Source: Nocardioides bruguierae | GTDB lineage: Bacteria; Actinomycetota; Actinomycetes; Propionibacteriales; Nocardioidaceae | DNA length: 64,000 nucleotides | Assembly (NCBI RefSeq): GCF_023656415.1 | Contig: NZ_JAMOIL010000005.1 | Location: forward strand, 62,001-126,000 | Direction: 5' to 3' | Part shown: piece after piece, positions 21,008 to 29,948 of the stretch | Layout: each line of letters opens with the position of its first letter | Position numbering within the stretch: position 1 is the stretch's first letter | Program-made: the position numbers and the translations under genes | Notes under the pieces: model-generated | Databases searched by the model: none | What the model was told of the DNA's origin: nothing | Seen by the model: only the letters and a program-made list of their open reading frames with translations

Positions 21008-23266
21008 TCAGGACCGGTCGACGAAGGCGGCCGCGGCCGTGCGCTCCAGCTCGGTGACCATGCCCGCCAGCAGCGGCGCCTGCCGCAGGTCCGCGTCGGC
21101 GTCGAGCAGGGCCGTCGCGGCCTCCCGGGCCGCCACGATGGTCTCCTCGTCGCGCAGGACCCGCAGCGTCTGCAGGCTGGAGCGCAAGCCGGACTGGCTG
21201 GCGCCCAGGACGTCGCCCTCCCGGCGCAGCTCGAGGTCGATCCGGGAGAGCTCGAAGCCGTCGGAGGTGCCGGCCACGGCGTCGAGCCGCTCGCGGGCGG
21301 GTGACCCCGCCTCGGCGTGGGTGACCAGGAGGCACAGGCCGGGCAGGCCGCCACGCCCGACGCGACCGCGCAGCTGGTGCAGCTGGGAGATGCCGAACCG
21401 GTCGGCGTCGAGCAGGACCATGGTGGTGGCGTTGGCGACGTCCACGCCGACCTCGATCACGGTGGTGGAGACCAGCACGTCGACGTCGCCGGCGGCGAAG
21501 GAGCGCATGGTGCGGTCCTTCTCGTCGGCCGCCATCCGGCCGTGCAGCGGCTGGACCCGCAGCCCGGCCAGCGGCCCGGACGAGAGCTCGGCCACCACGT
21601 CCTCGACGGCGGAGAGCGGCCGCGGGGCGTCCTCTCCCCCGCCGGCCGCCCCCTCGGTGGGGTCGCCCCAGTCGTCACGGGAGTCGGAGGCGTCGAGGGC
21701 GTCGGCGGGCTCCTCCTCGTCGCCGCTGATGCGGGGGCACACGACGTAGACCTGGTGCCCCTTGCCGACCTCCTCTCGGGCGCGGGCCCAGATCCGGTCG
21801 GCCCAGTGCGGGGCGTCGGCGAGCGGCACCACGGTCGACTGGATCGGCGCGCGGCCCGCGGGCAGCTCGTCCAGGACGGAGGTCTCCAGGTCGCCGAAGA
21901 CGGTCATGGCCACGGTCCGCGGGATGGGCGTCGCCGTCATCACCAGGACGTGGGGCGGCACCCCGCGGGACTTGTCGGTGAGCGCCGCGCGCTGCTCGAC
22001 GCCGAAGCGGTGCTGCTCGTCGACGACGACCAGGCCGAGGTCGGCCAGCTGCACCGTGTCCTGGAGCAGCGCGTGCGTGCCCACGACGATGCCGGCCTCG
22101 CCCGACGCCAGCCGCAGGAGCGGCTCGGTGCGCTCCCGCTTGGTCATCGAGCCGGTCAGCAGCTCCACGCGGGTCGCCTCGTCGGCGCCGCCGAGCATGC
22201 CGCCGGCAGCAAGGTCGCCGAGCATGGCGGTCAGCGAGCGGTGGTGCTGCTGGGCGAGCACCTCGGTGGGGGCCAGCAGGGCGGCCTGGCCGCCGGAGTC
22301 GACCACCCGCAGCATCGCCCGCAGCGCCACGAGGGTCTTGCCGGAGCCCACCTCTCCCTGGAGCAGCCGGTTCATCGGTCGGTCGCGCGCCAGGTCGTCG
22401 AAGATCTCCTCGCCGACGCGCTCCTGGCCCGCGGTGAGCGTGAACGGCAGCCGGGCGTCGAACGCCGCGAGCAGGCCCCCGCCGCCGGTCCGGGGGCGGG
22501 CTCCCTCGGCGGCCGCGGCGCGCCGCCGGCGTCCGAGCACGAGCTGGCTCACGAGCGCCTCGTCGAAGGCGAGCCGCTTGCGGGCCCGGGTGACCTGGCC
22601 GAAGTCGTCGGGCGCGTGCAGCCACGCGAGCGCCTGGCGCAGGCCGATCAGCCCGTGCTCCTCGCGCACGTCCTCGGGGATCGGGTCGGGCAGCTCCTCC
22701 AGCACCGAGAGCGCGAACGCGACGGCCCGCTGGAGGTCCCACGACTCCACGCCCTTGGTGAGCGGGTAGATCGGGTAGAGGTCGCCGAGGTTCTCCAGGG
22801 CCAGCTGGGCCGTGTCCTCCCCCGGCGTGCCCATCAGCACCATCTGCGGGTTGGTGAGCTGCCACTGGCCGTTGAAGCGGCTCGCCTTGCCCTGGAAGAT
22901 GCCGCGGCGACCGGGCTGGAGGCGGTGCTGGTGGTACTGGGAGACCCGCGCGTTCTTGGCGAAGAAGGTCATCCGCAGGTCCGGGCCGCCCGTCGCCAGG
23001 GTGACCTCGACCCGGTAGGCCGGACGGCCGGTGCGGCGGTCGGTGTAGGTGCGCTCCCTGCTCTGCGAGACCTTGCCGACCACCACCAGCATCTCGCCCT
23101 CGACGAGCGACTCGACCTCGGTGAGCTCGGCGGTCTTCACGTACCGCCGCGGGTGGTGGTTGAGCAGGTCCCCGACGGTCTCGATGTGCAGGCCCTCGAC
23201 GATGCGCTTGCGCTTGGCGCCCGCCTCGCCCAGGACGGCCTCGACCTTCGAGTCCAGGGTGATCAC
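21008..23266 (-). CDS. recG: ATP-dependent DNA helicase RecG
   Basis: 752 residues. The wedge/OB domain (RYVKTAELTEVESLVEGE) is followed by the helicase core: GEVGSGKTLVALRAM, DEQHRFGVEQR, MTATPIPRT and STTVIEVGVDVANA, then QLRGRVGRGG. It remodels stalled forks and Holliday junctions. The GTG start (VITLDSKVEAVLG) has GAGGAG five bases upstream. An acidic insertion (near residues 510-560) interrupts the second RecA domain. It follows the FakA-like gene by 47 bp. Confidence 0.96.
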   Translation of the reverse strand: MITLDSKVEAVLGEAGAKRKRIVEGLHIETVGDLLNHHPRRYVKTAELTEVESLVEGEMLVVVGKVSQSRERTYTDRRTGRPAYRVEVTLATGGPDLRMTFFAKNARVSQYHQHRLQPGRRGIFQGKASRFNGQWQLTNPQMVLMGTPGEDTAQLALENLGDLYPIYPLTKGVESWDLQRAVAFALSVLEELPDPIPEDVREEHGLIGLRQALAWLHAPDDFGQVTRARKRLAFDEALVSQLVLGRRRRAAAAEGARPRTGGGGLLAAFDARLPFTLTAGQERVGEEIFDDLARDRPMNRLLQGEVGSGKTLVALRAMLRVVDSGGQAALLAPTEVLAQQHHRSLTAMLGDLAAGGMLGGADEATRVELLTGSMTKRERTEPLLRLASGEAGIVVGTHALLQDTVQLADLGLVVVDEQHRFGVEQRAALTDKSRGVPPHVLVMTATPIPRTVAMTVFGDLETSVLDELPAGRAPIQSTVVPLADAPHWADRIWARAREEVGKGHQVYVVCPRISGDEEEPADALDASDSRDDWGDPTEGAAGGGEDAPRPLSAVEDVVAELSSGPLAGLRVQPLHGRMAADEKDRTMRSFAAGDVDVLVSTTVIEVGVDVANATTMVLLDADRFGISQLHQLRGRVGRGGLPGLCLLVTHAEAGSPARERLDAVAGTSDGFELSRIDLELRREGDVLGASQSGLRSSLQTLRVLRDEETIVAAREAATALLDADADLRQAPLLAGMVTELERTAAAAFVDRS

Positions 23267-23313
23267 GGGCTCTCCTCGGGCAGGCGTGCGGGGGTGCGCG
23301 GCAGCAGGATCGC

Positions 23314-25077
23314 TCACTCCACCGACAGCAGCAGCGGGTAGCGCTCCTGGCCACCGTCGTACACCAGCACCTCGACGAGCGGGTGGTGCCGCTCCGCCCA
23401 GGCGGCGATCCGCTCGGCGGCGCCGCCGCTGACCTCGTCCGCGCCGGCGACGACCGTGAGGAGCTCCCCACCCTGGGCCAGCAGTCGGCCGGCGACGTCC
23501 ACGGCCACCTCGTGCAGGTCGGCGCCCACGACCGCGAAGTCGCCGGCGACGACGCCGAGCACGTCGCCCGGCTCGCACGGGCCGGCCATCGTCATCGCCG
23601 GTCGGGCGGCCACGGTGACCGCTCCGTCGCGGACCTGCCGGGCGGTGGCCGTCATCTCCCGGACGTCGGCGGAGAAGCCGCGGCCCGGGTCGTGCACGGC
23701 CAGCGCGGCGAGGCCCTGCACCTGCGCGCGGGTGGGCACGACGGCGACCCGGACGCCGGTGGCCTCCTGCGCCGTCGAGGCGGCGACCTGGGCGCTGCGC
23801 ACGACGTCCTCGCCGTTGGTGAGGACGACGACCTGCTCGGTGCCGGCGTGCCGGATGGCCTCCAGCAGCTGGCCGGTGGACGGCAGCCGACCAGGGTCGC
23901 CCTCGACGACCACGGCCCCGGCGCCGGCGAAGAGCTCGGAGAGGCCCGGGCCGGCGGAGACGGCCACGATGCTGCGGCCCGGCGCGAGCCGCGGTGCGGG
24001 GCTCGGGTGCCCGGCCTCGTCCGCCGCGGAGGGGCGGCCCGTCCCGCCCGCGTCGCCGCGCTCCTCGGTCCCGTCGTGGTCGTCGCGCTCGTGGCGGGCG
24101 TGGTGACGGTGCACGTCGTCGGCGAGGTGGGTGATGCGGATGTGGTGGGGGCGGCCGAGCTCGACGCCGGCCTCGACGGCGGCACCGGCGTCGTCCACGT
24201 GCACGTGGACGTTCCACAGCCGCCCCTCCCCCACGACCACGAGGGAGTCGCCGAGCGCGTCGAGGCGCTCGCGCAGGGTGGCCACGGCGGCCTCGTCGGC
24301 CTCGAGCAGGTACATGACCTCGTAGGCGGGGGCCTCGCAGCCCGGCTCGGCGCCCGGAGCGGAACCACCGGCGGCCGGTCGTCCGACCTGTGCCGAGGGC
24401 TCGGGCCGGACGCGGCACACCACCGGCTCGGGGCGGCGTCCGGTGAGCAGGGTCGTGGCCGCGTCGAGGACCGCGACGAGGCCCCGTCCGCCGGCGTCGA
24501 CCACGCCCGCCGCGGCCAGCGTGGCCAGCTGCGAGGGGGTGCGGGCCAGTGCCTCGCGGGCCGCGGCAGCGGCGGCCACCAGCACGTCGCGCACCCGGGC
24601 CGCCGGGTCGTCGGCGACCGCCTCGGCGGCCTCGGCGGCCGCGCGGGCCACGGAGAGGATCGTGCCCTCCACCGGCGTCCCGACCGCCTGCCAGGCCGCC
24701 GCGGCGGCCTCGGCGATCCCGTCGGCCAGGACGACGGCGTGCCGCCGTGCCGGGTCGGCGGCCGCGACCCGGGCGGCCAGCGCGCGCAGCATCTCGGAGA
24801 AGATGACGCCGGAGTTGCCGCGCGCACCCAGCAGCGCCCCGCGGCCCAGGGCAGCCAGGGCGTCGACCGGCCCCGCCCCGTCCACCCCGACGGTCTCGAG
24901 CAGGGAGTCCCGCCCGGAGCACAGCGTCAGGTACATGTTCGTGCCGGTGTCGCCGTCGGGCACGGGGTAGACGTTGAGGTCGTCGACCTCCTCGCGCACC
25001 GCCGCCAGCGCGTCGGTGGCCGCGTCCACGAACCGCTGCACGACGACGAGGTCGATGCTGGTCCCGGCGGTGGTCAC
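23314..25077 (-). CDS. DAK2-domain protein, fatty-acid-kinase-like (FakA/YloV family)
   Basis: 587 residues. The N-terminal DAK2 domain has NVYPVPDGDTGTNMYLTL near residue 35 and the Asp/Gly nucleotide loop GARGNSGVIFSEML; a middle domain holds the acidic/His linker ERDDHDGTEERGDAGG; and a C-terminal FakA-type domain ends VLVYDGGQERYPLLLSVE. In firmicutes FakA phosphorylates fatty acids bound to FakB. No FakB (DegV) gene is in the window. In M. tuberculosis the equivalent protein is split (Rv2974c/Rv2975c); here it is intact. GTG start, likely leaderless. Confidence 0.85.
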   Translation of the reverse strand: MTTAGTSIDLVVVQRFVDAATDALAAVREEVDDLNVYPVPDGDTGTNMYLTLCSGRDSLLETVGVDGAGPVDALAALGRGALLGARGNSGVIFSEMLRALAARVAAADPARRHAVVLADGIAEAAAAAWQAVGTPVEGTILSVARAAAEAAEAVADDPAARVRDVLVAAAAAAREALARTPSQLATLAAAGVVDAGGRGLVAVLDAATTLLTGRRPEPVVCRVRPEPSAQVGRPAAGGSAPGAEPGCEAPAYEVMYLLEADEAAVATLRERLDALGDSLVVVGEGRLWNVHVHVDDAGAAVEAGVELGRPHHIRITHLADDVHRHHARHERDDHDGTEERGDAGGTGRPSAADEAGHPSPAPRLAPGRSIVAVSAGPGLSELFAGAGAVVVEGDPGRLPSTGQLLEAIRHAGTEQVVVLTNGEDVVRSAQVAASTAQEATGVRVAVVPTRAQVQGLAALAVHDPGRGFSADVREMTATARQVRDGAVTVAARPAMTMAGPCEPGDVLGVVAGDFAVVGADLHEVAVDVAGRLLAQGGELLTVVAGADEVSGGAAERIAAWAERHHPLVEVLVYDGGQERYPLLLSVE

Positions 25078-25084
25078 GCGGCGA

Positions 25085-25090
25085 AGACTA
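25085..25090 (-). promoter_or_regulatory. Leaderless-type -10 of the DAK2 gene
   Basis: TAGTCT on the minus strand, 7 nt before the GTG start: the spacing expected when transcription begins at the start codon. Confidence 0.5.
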
Positions 25091-25303
25091 GGGCATCCTG
25101 AGGGCGCACCCGAGACGGTGCTCCGGGCTCCACGGTCGTGGATTCGTCCGGCGCGGCCCGCCTCGGCTACTCTCTTGTGGTTGCCCCGGCCGGTTCGGTG
25201 CGCCCACGACGGGCCCACCACGCCAGGCAGGGCCCCGACATCGTTCGGCCCGCACGGGCCGGAAACTGTACGTAATCCCGATCCCGATCCACAGGAGTTC
25301 ACG

Positions 25304-25489
25304 GTGGCTGCCGTCTGTGACATCTGCGCCAAGAAGCCGACCTTCGGCAACAACCGGCCGTGGTCCCGCAAGATCACGAAGCGTCGCTTCGACCCCAACA
25401 TCCAGCGCGTCCGCGCCACGGTCAACGGCACCCCCAAGCGCCTGAACGTGTGCACCGGCTGCCTGAAGGCCGGCAAGGTCTCCCGCTGA
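25304..25489 (+). CDS. rpmB: 50S ribosomal protein L28
   Basis: 61 residues, GTG start after AGGAG: AAVCDICAKKPTFGNN with CxxC, and a second CxxC in CTGCLKAGK, so the zinc-containing form. A candidate -10 TACTCT lies at 25168-25173. It is divergent from the DAK2/recG genes and ends in a strong terminator. Confidence 0.96.
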   Translation: MAAVCDICAKKPTFGNNRPWSRKITKRRFDPNIQRVRATVNGTPKRLNVCTGCLKAGKVSR

Positions 25490-25504
25490 CCTGATCAGCG
25501 CCCA

Positions 25505-25540
25505 CCGCGGCCGTCGTCCCTCGTTGGACGGCGGCCGCGG
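25505..25540 (+). terminator. Rho-independent terminator of rpmB
   Basis: A 15-bp stem CCGCGGCCGTCGTCC/GGACGGCGGCCGCGG (one G-T pair) with a 6-nt loop, followed by TTCGTTTT. The most canonical terminator in the window. Confidence 0.9.
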
Positions 25541-25584
25541 TTCGTTTTCGCGGCCCGGATCAGCTCGGCCCCGGCCGGCGGCCC

Positions 25585-26550
25585 TCAGAAGTGGGTCCAG
25601 CCGGGAGCGCCCTCCCAGGCGCCACCGTCGACGGTGACACCGCTGCCCTCCGCGACCGTGCCGATGGCGTGGAAGCCCTCGGGCAGGCCCACGCCCGGCG
25701 GGAAGGTGGCGAGCAGGGCGTGGTCGTCACCACCGGAGAGCACGAGCTGGAGCGGGTCGCTGCCCAGGGCCGCGCCGACGGCCGCGACGGGCTCGGCGAC
25801 GTCGAGGTCGGCGGTGCGGACGTCGATGGCGACCTCACTGGCCTCGGCCAGGTGCCCGGCCTCGGCCAGCAGCCCGTCGGAGACGTCGATGAGGGCGGTG
25901 GCACCGCCCTCGGCGGCGGCGGGACCTGCCTCGTAGGGCGGCTCGGGGTGTCGGTAGGCCTCCACGACGGCCCGCGGGGAGCGGAACCCGCGCCCCAGCA
26001 CGGCCAGCCCGGCCGCGGCCCAGCCCTGGCGGCCCGCCAGGGCCAGCACGTCGCCGGGCCGGGCTCCCGAGCGCAGGACCGGAGCCACGGTGCAGGTGCC
26101 GAGCACCGTCACCGAGACCACCACCTGGTCGGCCCGGGTCACGTCGCCGCCGACGATGCTCGCGCCGACGAGACGGCACTCCTCGGCGAAGCCGCGCGCC
26201 AGGTCCAGCGCCCACGCCAGCGGCAGGTCGGCGGGGGCGGCCAGGCCCACGGTCAGGGAGTGCGCACGGCCGCCCATCGCGTTGACGTCGGAGATGTTCT
26301 GCGCAGCGGCTCGACGGCCGACGTCCGCGCCGTCGCACCACTCCCGGCGGAAGTGGCGGCCCTCGACCATGAGGTCGGTGGAGACCACGACGTGACCCTT
26401 GCGGATGCGCAGCAGCGCGGCGTCGTCACCGGGGCCCACCAGCACGTGCTCGCCCATCTCGAAGAGGTCGACCATGCGGCTGATGAGGCCGAACTCCCCC
26501 GCGTCGGCGACGGTGGCGCCCGGAGGCAGGTCGGCGGCCGGGGAGGACAT
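25585..26550 (-). CDS. thiL: Thiamine-monophosphate kinase ThiL
   Basis: 321 residues. VGPGDDAALL near residue 38, STDLMVEGRHF, GGDVTRA, LIDVSDGLLAEA and SGGDDHALLATF are the family's Mg-ATP motifs. It phosphorylates TMP to TPP, the last step of thiamine synthesis. ATG at 26550 (MSSPAADLPPG) was chosen; a second ATG three codons upstream is equally open. It faces the Lrp-type gene across a repeat-rich gap. Confidence 0.93.
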   Translation of the reverse strand: MSSPAADLPPGATVADAGEFGLISRMVDLFEMGEHVLVGPGDDAALLRIRKGHVVVSTDLMVEGRHFRREWCDGADVGRRAAAQNISDVNAMGGRAHSLTVGLAAPADLPLAWALDLARGFAEECRLVGASIVGGDVTRADQVVVSVTVLGTCTVAPVLRSGARPGDVLALAGRQGWAAAGLAVLGRGFRSPRAVVEAYRHPEPPYEAGPAAAEGGATALIDVSDGLLAEAGHLAEASEVAIDVRTADLDVAEPVAAVGAALGSDPLQLVLSGGDDHALLATFPPGVGLPEGFHAIGTVAEGSGVTVDGGAWEGAPGWTHF

Positions 26551-26601
26551 GCCCCCCATCCCACCAGACGCCCTCCCCGGCGCCTCGAGGCAGGTCCCCG
26601 G

Positions 26602-26674
26602 CCCGCGTCCCACCCCCGCGTCCCACCCCACGTTCCACCCCGCGGCTCCCCCCGCGTCCCACCCCGCGTCCCGA
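26602..26674. repeat. Degenerate 11-13 bp tandem repeat upstream of thiL
   Basis: About six imperfect copies of a CCCGCGTCCCACC-like unit in the thiL/Lrp intergenic region. All C-rich on the plus strand. No gene or obvious operator is in the rest of 26551-26781 apart from a possible -10 TATGGT at 26706-26711. Confidence 0.7.
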
Positions 26675-26781
26675 CGGGCCCGTCCGGAGGCGTGCGGGCC
26701 GACAGGTATGGTCCACTCGGCGGCGGAGGTCCTCCGACGCCCGCGGCAACGGCGCCGTGACCCCGCCCCGAGGAGTGAACC

Positions 26782-27018
26782 GTGGTCGTCCAGGCCTACA
26801 TCCTGATCCAGACCGACGTCGGCAAGGCCGCCCAGGTGGCCGGCGAGATCCGGGACATGCCCGGCGTGACGCAGGCCGACGACGTGACCGGCCCCTACGA
26901 CGTCATCGTCCGGGCCGAGGCCCGCGACGTCGACGAGCTCGGCCGGATGGTCGTCTCCAAGGTCCAGTCCCTCGACGGGATCACCCGCACCCTGACCTGC
27001 CCGGTCGTCAACATCTGA
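26782..27018 (+). CDS. Stand-alone Lrp/AsnC ligand-binding (RAM) domain protein
   Basis: 78 residues, GTG start after AGGAG. The dimeric alpha-beta barrel of Lrp family C-termini (AYILIQTDVGKAAQVAGEI ... VTGPYDVIVRAEARDVDEL) with no DNA-binding domain. Such proteins can bind amino acids and modulate partner Lrp regulators. The family is common at this site in actinobacteria. It precedes the DUF3515 gene by 27 bp, same strand. Confidence 0.85.
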   Translation: MVVQAYILIQTDVGKAAQVAGEIRDMPGVTQADDVTGPYDVIVRAEARDVDELGRMVVSKVQSLDGITRTLTCPVVNI

Positions 27019-27045
27019 CGACCCCCCCACGCCGGAGGAGCCGAC

Positions 27046-27564
27046 GTGCCACCGTTCACCCGCCCCGCCACGGCGCTGCTGTCGGCGGCCCTGCTGACCG
27101 GCGCCCTGGTCGGCTGCGGCTCCTCCGGCGTCGCGGTGCCGGGCACCGAGACCCTCGACGCCGCGGACCGCCAGGCCTGCACCGACCTGCTGGAGTCGCT
27201 CGGCACCGAGCTGGGCACCCTCTCGGCCCGCGCGGAGCCGGACCTCGAGGCCGGCACCGCCGTCTTCGGCGACCCCAGCTCGCTGAACCAGGAGGACGAC
27301 GTCACCGTCGTCTGCGGTGCGGTCGCGCCCGACGGGCTGGAGGCCACCTCCGCCTGCGACGCGGTGCAGGGGGTCGGCTGGTACACGCCGACGGAGCAGC
27401 TGGACGACCCGGGCGGCGGCGCCGTCAGCACCACGGTGGAGTTCTCCCCGCGCGTCAGCGTGGTCTTCCCCGCCACCGAGCGCGGCGACGCCGGCTTCTC
27501 GGTGCTCACCGCCCTGGCGGCTCCGGTGAAGGAGCACCTCGAGCGCGTGACCACCTGCAAGTAG
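27046..27564 (+). CDS. DUF3515 lipoprotein
   Basis: 172 residues, GTG start. A lipoprotein signal with lipobox LVGC (residues 22-25) is followed by a secreted domain with four cysteines (residues about 44, 88, 104, 171) consistent with disulfides. Equivalent to Rv2980 of M. tuberculosis by position, between thiL and ddl. Function unknown; presumably envelope. Confidence 0.82.
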   Translation: MPPFTRPATALLSAALLTGALVGCGSSGVAVPGTETLDAADRQACTDLLESLGTELGTLSARAEPDLEAGTAVFGDPSSLNQEDDVTVVCGAVAPDGLEATSACDAVQGVGWYTPTEQLDDPGGGAVSTTVEFSPRVSVVFPATERGDAGFSVLTALAAPVKEHLERVTTCK

Positions 27565-27673
27565 CCGTCCCCGGCCTTGCCCGGCCAGGGGTACCGGTCG
27601 GCTGCCGTACCGCGTACCGGGCATCCGGACGGCGCCCGCACGAGCGCACAGGCCCGTGTGGGAGCCTGTACCC

Positions 27674-28636
27674 ATGAGCGCAGCAGAGCCCCTCGAGATC
27701 CCCGGCCCGGTTGCGGTCATCGCCGGCGGGCTCTCCCACGAGCGTGACGTCTCCCTGGCCAGCGGCCGGGTCCTGGTGCGCGAGCTGCGCCAGGCGGGCG
27801 TCGAGGCCGCCGCCTACGACTTCGACCGCAAGCTGCTCAGCGCGCTCGAGGACGACAAGGTCGCCGTCGCCTTCCCGGTGCTGCACGGCCAGTTCGGCGA
27901 GGACGGGGAGATCCAGACCCTGCTCGAGCTGATCGACATGCCGTTCGTCGGCTCCCCCAGCGCCGCGTGCCGCGTCGCGTGGGACAAGGCGACCAGCCGC
28001 GAGCTGCTGCGCCGGGCCGGCATCCCCACTCCCGAGAGCGTCGGGCTCTCGGCGCAGACCTTCCGCGACGTCGGGCCCAGCGCGCTGATGGAGCACGTGA
28101 TGGCCCACCTGGGCGAGCGGGTCGTGGTCAAGCCGACCCGCGGCGGCTCCGCGCTGGGCGTGACGGGCGTCGACGGGCTCGGCGCGCTCCCCTCCGCGCT
28201 CGTGCGGGCCTACTCCTACTGCGAGGACGCGCTGGTCGAGCGGTTCATCGAGGGCGTCGACGTCAGCGTCGTGTGCATCGAGGACGCCCAGGGCCTGCGC
28301 GCTCTCTCCCCCGTGGCCATCGACTTCGAGAAGGGCCACGAGTTCGACTTCTCGGCCCGCTACACCGCCGAGTACGTCGGCCTCTCCCGCCCCGACTTCG
28401 GCGAGGACGTCATCGCCGAGCTGGAGCGGGCCGCCTGCCAGGCGCACGAGGTGCTGGGCCTGCGCGGCCTGAGCCGCAGCGACTTCATCGTCTCCCCCGA
28501 CGGTTCCTACGTCGTCCTGGAGACCGCCATCACCCCCGGCACCACCGAGACCTCGGTGATGCCGTTCGCGTGCGGTCTCTCCGGCACCACCCTCGGCCAG
28601 GTCACCCGCGACCTGATCGCCCACGTGCTCGCCTGA
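27674..28636 (+). CDS. D-alanine--D-alanine-ligase-like ATP-grasp protein with altered metal site
   Basis: 320 residues. The Ddl N-terminus (AVIAGGLSHERDVSLASG), HGQFGEDGEIQTLLE and KPTRGGSALGV are present. The Mg-binding C-terminal motif, normally E-x-N-x-x-P-G, reads E283-T284-A285-I-T-P-G-T-T-E-T-S, so the second metal ligand Asn is Ala. It sits where mycobacterial ddlA sits relative to DUF3515, yet the opposite-strand neighbour has the intact motif. It may ligate another substrate or be non-catalytic. It ends at a shared bidirectional terminator. Confidence 0.8.
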   Translation: MSAAEPLEIPGPVAVIAGGLSHERDVSLASGRVLVRELRQAGVEAAAYDFDRKLLSALEDDKVAVAFPVLHGQFGEDGEIQTLLELIDMPFVGSPSAACRVAWDKATSRELLRRAGIPTPESVGLSAQTFRDVGPSALMEHVMAHLGERVVVKPTRGGSALGVTGVDGLGALPSALVRAYSYCEDALVERFIEGVDVSVVCIEDAQGLRALSPVAIDFEKGHEFDFSARYTAEYVGLSRPDFGEDVIAELERAACQAHEVLGLRGLSRSDFIVSPDGSYVVLETAITPGTTETSVMPFACGLSGTTLGQVTRDLIAHVLA

Positions 28637-28668
28637 GCGCCCCGCGCACACGTAGACGCAGCAACGCG

Positions 28669-28700
28669 GAAGGCCCCGGACCGTGCGGTCCGGGGCCTTC
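28669..28700. terminator. Bidirectional terminator between the two ligase genes
   Basis: A perfect 15-bp stem GAAGGCCCCGGACCG/CGGTCCGGGGCCTTC with a 2-nt centre, between convergent genes. A-rich and T-bearing ends flank it on either strand. Confidence 0.85.
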
Positions 28701-28727
28701 TGCTCGTGCGCGTAGCGGTCGCCCGCG

Positions 28728-29840
28728 TCAGCCCTCGCTGGGCAGGCCGGCGAGCTTGGAGGCGATGCCGCCGGCGGCACGCAGGGCCACGCCCTCCTCG
28801 TAGTTCCAGGTGGCGCGGGGCGGCAGCGTCTCCGCCTCGGCCAGCGCCGACTTCAGCACCTCGGCCGGGGTGGTGTCGGGCCACAGGTAGAGGGCCAGCG
28901 CGCCCGGGATCGAGTTGACCTCGTTGACGAACACCTCGGTGCCGTCGGAGAGGAAGTCGATGCGCAGGACGCCGGTGAGGCCGGTGAGCTCGACGACGCG
29001 GCGGGCCAGCTCCTGGATGCGACCGCGCAGATCGTCGCTGATGTCGGCGGGGAACTCGCGCGGCGCGGAGGCCAGGCCCTCGGTGTGCAGGTACTTCGCC
29101 GAGTAGTCGTAGATCGCGCCGTCCGAGGGCCGCAGCGGGCGCTCCACGTCCGAGACCGCCAGCGTCGGGGCCGTGCGCACCGAGACGTTGAGGTCGAACA
29201 GGTCGGGGCGGTTGGGCTCGACGACCGCGCCCTCGCGCAGGTGCGGGCTGGTCGAGAGCAGCGCACGCGCGGTCTCCAGGTCGTCGACGACCTCGATGCC
29301 GATCGAGGAGCCCCCGAAGCGCGGCTTGATGATGTAGGGGCCCTCGAAGCCGGGGGCGTGGTCGGCGCTGAGCAGCTGCCGGTCGAGCGTCGGGACGCCG
29401 GCGGAGGCCATCACGCCACCGAAGGCCAGCTTGTCCATGCCGAGCGCCGCCGCGGCCAGGGTGCCGCCGGTCGCCGGGACGCCGAGCATCGCGAACAGCG
29501 CCTGCGCACCGCCGGACTCGCCGGCGCCACCGTGCAGCGTGGACAGCACGGTGCCGACGTCCAGCTTCTTGGCCCGCATGCCGGGCAGGTAGAACCCGTC
29601 GCCCTTGTCGGCGCCGATCCGCAGCTCGAGCTTCTTGGCCGAGGCCGGGGGCCCACCGAGGTAGTCGCGGGCCTCAGTACCGTTGGGCACGAGGTGGAAG
29701 TCCTCGCTGCGCGCCCAGTAGAGGCACTGCACCTCGAGCCCGGCGCGGCTGAGCACCCGCTCGGCCTGCAGCCCGGTCAGGATGCTGATGTCGTGCTCCG
29801 CCGACGGTCCGCCGAAGACGACGGTTGCCTTGCTCACCAC
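28728..29840 (-). CDS. D-alanine--D-alanine-ligase-type ATP-grasp enzyme
   Basis: 370 residues. ATVVFGGPSAEHDISILTG opens the Ddl N domain; HGGAGESGG replaces HGxxGEDG; KPRFGGSSIGIEVV is the ATP loop; YDYSAKYLHTEG the omega loop; and VNEVNSIPGALALYLW the metal site with Glu and Asn both present. The motif after PG (ALALYLW) differs from ordinary Ddl (usually FT-x-x-S). It lies 108 bp after a membrane Mur-ligase-like gene that overlaps a hydrolase gene, all on the minus strand. Substrate may be D-Ala-D-Ala or a variant dipeptide. GTG start after AGGAG. Confidence 0.83.
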   Translation of the reverse strand: MVSKATVVFGGPSAEHDISILTGLQAERVLSRAGLEVQCLYWARSEDFHLVPNGTEARDYLGGPPASAKKLELRIGADKGDGFYLPGMRAKKLDVGTVLSTLHGGAGESGGAQALFAMLGVPATGGTLAAAALGMDKLAFGGVMASAGVPTLDRQLLSADHAPGFEGPYIIKPRFGGSSIGIEVVDDLETARALLSTSPHLREGAVVEPNRPDLFDLNVSVRTAPTLAVSDVERPLRPSDGAIYDYSAKYLHTEGLASAPREFPADISDDLRGRIQELARRVVELTGLTGVLRIDFLSDGTEVFVNEVNSIPGALALYLWPDTTPAEVLKSALAEAETLPPRATWNYEEGVALRAAGGIASKLAGLPSEG

Positions 29841-29948
29841 GTGTGGGACTCTCCTGCTGGGTCGGTGTCGTGCTTGCGTGCCGGGCCGCCGGGCGGCCCG
29901 GGGAGCAGTCTCGCACCTCCCCGCCGCACCCGGCCCATCACGCGCCGA

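Noticed and set aside
21008..24922. Giant open frame joining recG with upstream sequence
   Set aside because: The upstream part is an out-of-frame reading of the DAK2 gene; recG has a clear GTG start and ribosome site at 23266.
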